Below are positions 1 through 4,060 of a DNA stretch of 7,424 nucleotides, in pieces. Source of the stretch: Betaproteobacteria bacterium (GTDB lineage Bacteria; Pseudomonadota; Gammaproteobacteria; Burkholderiales; SG8-39); assembly GCA_029858545.1 (NCBI GenBank), contig JAOUFA010000178.1, forward strand, positions 1 to 7,424. The letters are read 5' to 3'. The notes under the pieces were generated by a model. That model ran no database searches and had not been told where the DNA came from. It saw only the letters and a list, made by a program, of their open reading frames with translations. Each line of letters starts with the position of its first letter. The first letter of the stretch is position 1. The translations under genes and the position numbers were made by a program.

Positions 1-496
1 ACTCGAACACGAGTCCGCGCCTGGCGAGTTGCTTCAATCCCGCGCGCCATGCCGCATCGTTGGTGAGGTCCGGGCGCCGCGCGAAGCGATAGCGTTCGGA
101 TTCGTGCCAGTGCAATTGCTGGCGGATACCGCGCAGATTGACGTAAGCAAGCTGGCGATCGAGCGTATCGGCCAGATTCGCCGCCGCCAGATCGGCATAG
201 CCGACGATGCCGTGCGGAAACCCATGACGGTCCGCGACCGACTGGACCCATGCAACTTCCTCGACCTCCGCGCCGGGCGCCACATTGACCTGGACGTAGA
301 CCGACTTGACGACGCCCGCGGCCGCGGCCTCTTCGAGGTATTCCTCGACCGGATAGTCGCGTCGCAGAGGTTCGTAGTCGCCGAAAATACGCGGCACCGC
401 CGGGCCGTGCAGCCAGGGCGTATGGGCAAGACGCCAGATGTGGTGGTGGGCGTCGATGACCGGATCGGTCGCGAGCGGCTTCTTCGTCGATGACAA
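1..496 (-). CDS. Amidohydrolase-family metal-dependent hydrolase (COG3618-like), 5' part, runs off the left edge
   Basis: This is the N-terminal 165 residues of a predicted TIM-barrel hydrolase of the amidohydrolase superfamily; the 3' end lies beyond base 1. The translation begins with a short polar leader and then reads VIDAHHHIW (residues 13-21), whose His-x-His pair (H17, H19) is the first metal-binding motif of the superfamily. Further along are VKSVYVQVN, then DRHGFPHGIVGYADLA and NLRGIRQQLHWH, all typical of the COG3618 group that includes lactonases such as L-fuconolactonase. Substrate is unknown. No in-frame ATG is seen near the start; I chose TTG at 496 because GGAG lies 8 bases upstream and the conserved HHH motif follows 16 codons later. 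It is divergently oriented to the gene at 755. Family assignment is firm; the exact start is less so. Confidence 0.88.
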   Translation of the reverse strand, partial: MSSTKKPLATDPVIDAHHHIWRLAHTPWLHGPAVPRIFGDYEPLRRDYPVEEYLEEAAAAGVVKSVYVQVNVAPGAEVEEVAWVQSVADRHGFPHGIVGYADLAAANLADTLDRQLAYVNLRGIRQQLHWHESERYRFARRPDLTNDAAWRAGLKQLARRGLVFE

Positions 497-754
497 GTTT
501 GGATCTCCGTGTTGATGTCGTTGGGCAATGCGACGCGCGCAATGCCGATTGCCGGCACGATTCGCTTGTCTTGATTGCCCGGGGGGTCGCGAAGATGCGA
601 CTATAGCGTGGCTGCGGCGCGTGCCCCGCCGGCGAACCCGCGGCAATCCGCGCGCGGGCGCATAATCGTGTGCGGACCGAATCGGCACGCCCGGGAAACC
701 GCGATCGCGGAAGAAGCGGGGCGGGTGATTGGGCGACAGGAGGATCCAGGTCAA
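497..754. other. Divergent intergenic region between the amidohydrolase and the CMD-like gene
   Basis: These 258 bases separate two divergently transcribed genes and must hold their promoters, but I cannot identify a convincing -35/-10 pair in either direction. A CATAAT sequence at 661-666 on the plus strand lacks a matching -35. A 6-bp inverted repeat (637-642 with 653-658, loop 10) is present but could arise by chance at this GC content. Frames stay open through much of this stretch on both strands without conserved-looking protein sequence. Confidence 0.5.
738..744 (+). promoter_or_regulatory. Ribosome binding site of the CMD-like gene
   Basis: AGGAGGA lies 10 bases before the ATG at 755 and is the strongest Shine-Dalgarno match in the region. 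It fixes the start at 755, although the same frame is open back to 575. Confidence 0.75.
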
Positions 755-1273
755 ATGAGCACGCGTGTTGCGCCCGTCGAGCCGGGCAGCAGGCCGGAAC
801 TCGCCGGGATCGAACGCGCGATCCGCGCCGAACGCGGACGCGTTTCGCTGCTCTACCAGGTGCTGCTCAATAGCGCACCGATCGCCGAAGGCTGGGAGAA
901 GATGCTTACCGCGGTGCGCAACCGCAGTTCGCTGCCGGCCGGATTGCGCGAACTGGTGATTCTGCGTGTCGCGGTGTTGAATCATGCATCCTTCGAGTTC
1001 GATGCTCACCTGCCGCACGCCGGGCGCGCCGGCGTGTCGGCGCAGAAGATCGACGCGCTGAAGGACGATCGCCTGGGGGATGCATTCGAACTCAAGGAGC
1101 AACTGGCGCTGGAGCTCACCGATGCGATGACGCGCGAAGTACACGTGCCCGACGCGCTGTTCGAGCGCCTGCGCGGGCAATTCGACGATCGCGGTCTCGT
1201 CGACCTGGTCGCCACCGTGGCGGCATACAACATGGTGTCGCGTTTTCTCGTCGCGCTGAAGATCGGAAAGTGA
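755..1273 (+). CDS. Carboxymuconolactone decarboxylase (CMD/AhpD-like) family protein
   Basis: The 172-residue product is all-helical in appearance and fits the CMD family. The core reads LRELVILRVAVLN (about residues 67-79), followed by FEFDAHLPHAGRAGVS (about 83-98). This matches the family signature in which ELVxLR leads into a helix ending in a His before a GVS turn. AhpD-type members carry a redox CxxC at this point; this protein has none and contains no cysteine at all, so peroxidase or disulfide reductase activity is unlikely. It is closer to the cysteine-free group that is often found beside aromatic-degradation and amidohydrolase genes. That agrees with the divergent amidohydrolase, but the substrate is unknown. 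The start at 755 is supported by AGGAGGA upstream. The stop overlaps a possible small ORF by GTGA. Confidence 0.88.
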   Translation: MSTRVAPVEPGSRPELAGIERAIRAERGRVSLLYQVLLNSAPIAEGWEKMLTAVRNRSSLPAGLRELVILRVAVLNHASFEFDAHLPHAGRAGVSAQKIDALKDDRLGDAFELKEQLALELTDAMTREVHVPDALFERLRGQFDDRGLVDLVATVAAYNMVSRFLVALKIGK

Positions 1274-1410
1274 ACGGGGACGTCGACGAGCGGGGAGTGG
1301 TCACGGCAACCCGCATCGGGATACCGGCACTGGAGGCGCAAGGCTGGCAGAAAATTCCCGGATACGACGTGCCCCAGCGCAATGCGGGCCGCCGCATCCG
1401 GGAGGAATGA
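1270..1410 (+). CDS. Possible small ORF (46 aa), unknown function, GTGA-overlapping the CMD-like gene
   Basis: The GTG at 1270-1272 overlaps the stop of the CMD-like gene in a GTGA arrangement, the classic layout for translational re-initiation. The 46-residue frame ends at TGA 1408-1410 and carries stretches such as TRIGIPALEAQGW and KIPGYDVPQ, which look more like ordinary protein than a random GC-rich frame. GAAG about 8 bases upstream could serve as a weak ribosome site. I recognise no family. It could be a real small protein, the eroded remnant of a longer gene, or a chance frame. A 6-bp perfect hairpin (1382-1387 with 1392-1397, loop 4) falls inside it. Confidence 0.35.
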   Translation: MNGDVDERGVVTATRIGIPALEAQGWQKIPGYDVPQRNAGRRIREE

Positions 1411-1466
1411 CGGCATGGAAACGTGGGAGGAGGGAGGATCTATGCGCCCCACGCCGTTTGCTGCAA

Positions 1467-1706
1467 TTACGGCAACGCGGTCTCGCGCAGGGTCTGATCG
1501 TACGTATAGCGTTGCGCGACGGTCGGTGCGGCGGGGTCGGTAGCAGCGCCGCGGAGGGGTAGCGAAGAGAGCGGGCCGGGTAGCCGGTCGCCGTCGTCGC
1601 TCCGTACCGCTTCGCTCCACAGACGCCAGCCACCATAAATGGCCAGGGCACCGCACAGCAGGGCGATCAGGTCGGAAAGCACGCTGCTTGTCGTCTGCGG
1701 GTCCAT
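1467..1706 (-). CDS. Small single-pass membrane protein, 79 aa, unknown function
   Basis: The product has one hydrophobic segment (about residues 9-27, including LIALLCGALAIYGG) flanked by an acidic, Thr/Ser-rich N-terminus and a polar tail of about 50 residues. Arg28 and Arg35 follow the segment, so the positive-inside rule predicts a cytoplasmic C-terminus. I do not recognise a family. The frame is open back to a GTG at 1826, but the residues upstream look like random Arg/Ser-rich sequence. ATG at 1706 is preceded by GGAGG with a 5-base gap, so I prefer it; ATG at 1718 is the alternative. The gene lies 195 bases downstream of the cyclase on the same strand and converges with the CMD-like gene. 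Whether it belongs functionally to the TIR/cyclase operon cannot be decided from sequence alone. Confidence 0.6.
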   Translation of the reverse strand: MDPQTTSSVLSDLIALLCGALAIYGGWRLWSEAVRSDDGDRLPGPLSSLPLRGAATDPAAPTVAQRYTYDQTLRETALP

Positions 1707-1762
1707 GCCAGCCTCCATTGGGTTCGTTCGGCGCCGGGGCGAATCGCCCGCGCGGTGGGTCC

Positions 1763-1768
1763 AATATA
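1763..1768 (-). promoter_or_regulatory. Candidate -10 element for the small membrane protein gene
   Basis: TATATT on the minus strand lies 56 bases upstream of the ATG at 1706 and matches the sigma-70 -10 consensus at five of six positions. The -35 position has only a poor match (GCGAAA), so this is a tentative call. Confidence 0.22.
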
Positions 1769-1856
1769 GAGATTGGCTGGCGCTTTTTCGCCGGCGTGAG
1801 ACGCAGAAATTCTGTGTCAAATGCACAGTCGGCGTGAATGCTGCGAACCCGTTCCC

Positions 1857-1872
1857 CGCGCAGGAATGCGCG
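1857..1872. repeat. Perfect hairpin, distal one of a tandem pair after the cyclase gene
   Basis: CGCGCA and TGCGCG form a 6-bp perfect stem around a 4-base loop (GGAA on the plus strand, TTCC on the minus strand). It lies 30 bases downstream of the cyclase stop and is not followed by a T-run in the direction of transcription. It may slow 3' decay or aid termination together with the neighbouring hairpin. Confidence 0.45.
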
Positions 1873-1878
1873 ACGCGG

Positions 1879-1894
1879 GCCGGCGCTTGCCGGC
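1879..1894. repeat. Perfect hairpin immediately downstream of the cyclase stop
   Basis: Two copies of the self-complementary hexamer GCCGGC flank a 4-base loop (AAGC on the minus strand), starting 7 bases after the cyclase stop codon. There is no U-tract, so it is not a standard intrinsic terminator. Its position right after the last codon and just before a second hairpin suggests a 3'-end structure for the operon mRNA. Confidence 0.45.
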
Positions 1895-1901
1895 GGATGG
1901 T

Positions 1902-3692
1902 TCAGGGGCGAAGCCGGTACAGGCGTGCGTCGCCGAATTGCTTGGCGAGCGGCATCGTGCCGATATAGTCGCAGTGGAAGCGCTCATCGCCCTCGGCAAC
2001 AAGCGATGCGGCAAAGGCTTCGGTGGCGAATATGTGGCCGGCCTGCACGATCGGCTCCAGGCGTGCCGCGCGATTGACGTGCGCTCCGTAGAAGGTCGTC
2101 TTCGACATTACCGGATCGAAAACGCCGTAGACCGGACCCGTGTGCAGGCCGATTCGAACACCGGTATCGGGGGCAAGGCCGAAAGCCGGCCAGTTGATGC
2201 CGTTCAATGCCCGCAACAGAAGCACCGCGAATTCCGCGGCGTGGCCCGGCCGATCAAACACGATGAACAGTGCATCGCCGCGCGTGTTGGCATCGACCGG
2301 CGGATGAGCGAGCGCATCGAGCACCTGTCTGCAGGTGCGCAGGAACATACCCACGAACCCGGGCGTGTGCTGTTCGGGCATTCGGGTAAAACCGCTGATG
2401 TCGGCGAACAACAGGCTCTTCAGACTTCGCGGCGTCGAAGATTGCGCGGTACGGGCGACCCGAGCATGCCGGCTGCCTGAATCGAAAGCTGCGCCGTCGT
2501 TTCCGCGTAGCGCGGCCAGATCGATGTCAGCGACCCGGCCGCCCCGACTCGTCCAGGCCTGCGCGATCGCCGCGGTGCCGCCGACGAGCTCCGTGGTGCC
2601 GCGGTCGCGTACCGTCAGCAGCATGGGTTGCGTGGAAAGCTCGCGCGCGCGCAGCAAGGCCATCCCCCGGATCAGGTTCGCCGCGTGCTCGAACAGCACC
2701 CGGTCGCCGAGGAACGCCTCTTCGGTCGCGAGCACGACGCGCGTTGCGCGGCCCAGTACGTCCTCGAAGCGGGAGCGCCACCCGGCCCCCGCGAAACCCA
2801 CGCTGGTCTCGACGAAGTCGGCCTCCGCGCAGGGCAGCACGATCTGCGTCGGCATGCCCGCATCGTGCATCGCCTCGAGAAACAGAATATCGGCGCCGCA
2901 GGCCGCCTGCGCATAGCCGATCGAAGGACCGAGACGGGCAAGCTCGGCGCGCAGCGCGGCGGCGACTTTCTCCTCGAGTGCGGCGGGAAATCGCGCGGCC
3001 GTCCGATCCGGGCGGTCGATCATGTGCCCGGAGAAGGCGATTACCCGGGGTGCGGGAACCGCGTCGAGCAGGGTGAGCGCGGCGTCCGATCCGATCAGCA
3101 GCAGCTGCCGGCGCATCGCGCCGATATCGCCGAAGCTGTTGCCCGCCAGCCGATGAGCCGCGGCGTAGTGCCTGCGCGCTCCGTCGAGGTCATCGAGCAG
3201 CAGGCAGGCTTCGCCGGCGGCGGCGTGGCGCCAGTGGTCTCCGGCCGCATCCGGCGCGCGCAGCACCTGACGCGCGAGCTCGTGCGAGAGCGCCCGATCA
3301 CCGCAGAGCATCGCCAGCGTGGCGGCATTGACCGCGGGATAGGCGGCGCCGCTGATCCCGAAGGCGCGCTGATAGCAGTCGATTGCGGTGCGGGCGAAAT
3401 CGCGCGCCGCCGCCCTGTCGCTTGCGGCGGCGTAGCGATCCTTCGCGATTCTTCCCGCCAGGCTCCACACTTCAGCGGCCAGCGGACTGTTACCCAGCGC
3501 TCCGCGATCGATGTGTGCAAGCCGCTTTCCCGCCTCGTCGATCGCGCCCATGCGGGCGCACGCGAGCGCGCCGAGGTACTGGATCTCGGCCGCGGCCGGG
3601 CGGCCGGGCGTTGCGTTACGCGCCAGGTCCAGCGCTTCGGCATTCAGCCCGGCATGAAGCGCTGCGCGGATTTCCGAGGCGATGTCGCTCAA
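1902..3692 (-). CDS. TPR - SLOG-like - class III nucleotidyl cyclase
   Basis: This 596-residue protein probably makes a cyclic nucleotide. Residues 1-210 are Ala-rich paired helices of TPR type, like the TRAFs-binding (DUF4071-type) regions found in similar cyclases. Residues about 216-325 form a Rossmann-like domain with SGHMIDRP (221-228), ACGADILFLEA (264-274) and a strand TQIVLP, resembling SLOG nucleotide-sensor domains. Residues about 425-596 are a class III cyclase domain. Asp431 (FADISGFT) and Asp473 (RGDALF) are the two metal ligands, and Asn540 and Arg544 (HVNRAAR) are the transition-state residues. At the base-selecting positions there is Asn469 instead of Lys and Ala537 instead of Asp/Thr, so the product is uncertain. 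No membrane segment or signal peptide is seen. The TTG start at 3692 lies 5 bases after the stop of the upstream small gene, and no better start is in frame, which suggests coupling. Domain calls are firm for the cyclase and less so for SLOG. Confidence 0.9.
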   Translation of the reverse strand: MSDIASEIRAALHAGLNAEALDLARNATPGRPAAAEIQYLGALACARMGAIDEAGKRLAHIDRGALGNSPLAAEVWSLAGRIAKDRYAAASDRAAARDFARTAIDCYQRAFGISGAAYPAVNAATLAMLCGDRALSHELARQVLRAPDAAGDHWRHAAAGEACLLLDDLDGARRHYAAAHRLAGNSFGDIGAMRRQLLLIGSDAALTLLDAVPAPRVIAFSGHMIDRPDRTAARFPAALEEKVAAALRAELARLGPSIGYAQAACGADILFLEAMHDAGMPTQIVLPCAEADFVETSVGFAGAGWRSRFEDVLGRATRVVLATEEAFLGDRVLFEHAANLIRGMALLRARELSTQPMLLTVRDRGTTELVGGTAAIAQAWTSRGGRVADIDLAALRGNDGAAFDSGSRHARVARTAQSSTPRSLKSLLFADISGFTRMPEQHTPGFVGMFLRTCRQVLDALAHPPVDANTRGDALFIVFDRPGHAAEFAVLLLRALNGINWPAFGLAPDTGVRIGLHTGPVYGVFDPVMSKTTFYGAHVNRAARLEPIVQAGHIFATEAFAASLVAEGDERFHCDYIGTMPLAKQFGDARLYRLRP

Positions 3693-3697
3693 TGCTG

Positions 3698-4060
3698 CTA
3701 GTTCTCGTTGATGATGCCCGGATCCAGGATCAACGTCGTCTTGTCATTGGTGACGCCAATCGAATATTTGTACTTCCGGTCATCGGCCTTGAGCCGGGTC
3801 CAGGCGTAACCCTTGTTGTTCGGTACCATTCCATCGTCCTTGAAGATGGCGGGGACCGCATCGGGAATCGCAATCCCGTTTCCTTTGCCGGCCGCCCCCG
3901 TCGCGAAATGCCAGGACGCATCGCCGGCGAGCGTCCACTGAATTCTTATCGCACCCTGTACCCCTCTCAGGTCGATCGGATCCTCGGAAATGTCTATCTG
4001 GAATGTATTGGAGGGCGATTCAGTTACCGTAATTTGAATAGCTCGCACTGTTGTCGACAT
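3698..4060 (-). CDS. Small protein of unknown function between the TIR and cyclase genes, 120 aa
   Basis: The product is rich in alternating hydrophobic and polar residues (VRAIQITVTE, NTFQIDIS, AIRIQWTLAG, KYKYSIGVTN, KTTLILDPGIIN), which predicts a beta-sandwich or Ig-like fold. It has no signal peptide, membrane segment or cysteine, so it is likely cytoplasmic. I recognise no family with confidence. ATG at 4060 has AGGGAG upstream with a 7-base gap. The first 41 bases overlap the 3' end of the TIR-TPR gene in another frame, and the stop is 5 bases before the cyclase start. This tight packing implies co-expression and perhaps a role as adaptor, inhibitor or ligand-binding partner of one neighbour. 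Its GC content is about 55% by hand count over 340 of its bases, lower than sampled stretches of the cyclase gene. Confidence 0.85.
   Translation of the reverse strand: MSTTVRAIQITVTESPSNTFQIDISEDPIDLRGVQGAIRIQWTLAGDASWHFATGAAGKGNGIAIPDAVPAIFKDDGMVPNNKGYAWTRLKADDRKYKYSIGVTNDKTTLILDPGIINEN

Noticed and set aside
34..558. Open frame of 174 codons on the minus strand and a 154-codon frame on the plus strand at the left edge
   Set aside because: Both are Arg/Ser/Pro-rich shadows. The third minus frame gives the conserved amidohydrolase sequence with its HHH motif.
1270..1282. The same 13 bases occur at the start of the small ORF (1270) and at the TIR gene start (6212, minus strand)
   Set aside because: Similarity does not extend in the following bases or protein sequence; it is probably chance around GTG starts in GC-rich DNA.
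1415..1543. Plus-strand small ORF with a strong purine-rich ribosome-like site before ATG 1415/1442
   Set aside because: It is antisense to the 3' end of the small membrane protein gene and encodes an Arg/Ser/Thr-rich peptide typical of a shadow frame.
1815..1820. Exact TTGACA on the minus strand beside an 11-base near-palindrome (1804-1814)
   Set aside because: At 17-base spacing the -10 position reads ACGCCG, and TATATT is 46 bases away, so the two cannot form one promoter.
2628..3701. Long plus-strand open frame (357 codons) opposite the cyclase gene
   Set aside because: It is antisense to well-conserved TPR, SLOG-like and cyclase motifs and shows no recognisable protein sequence; GC-rich codon bias produces such frames.
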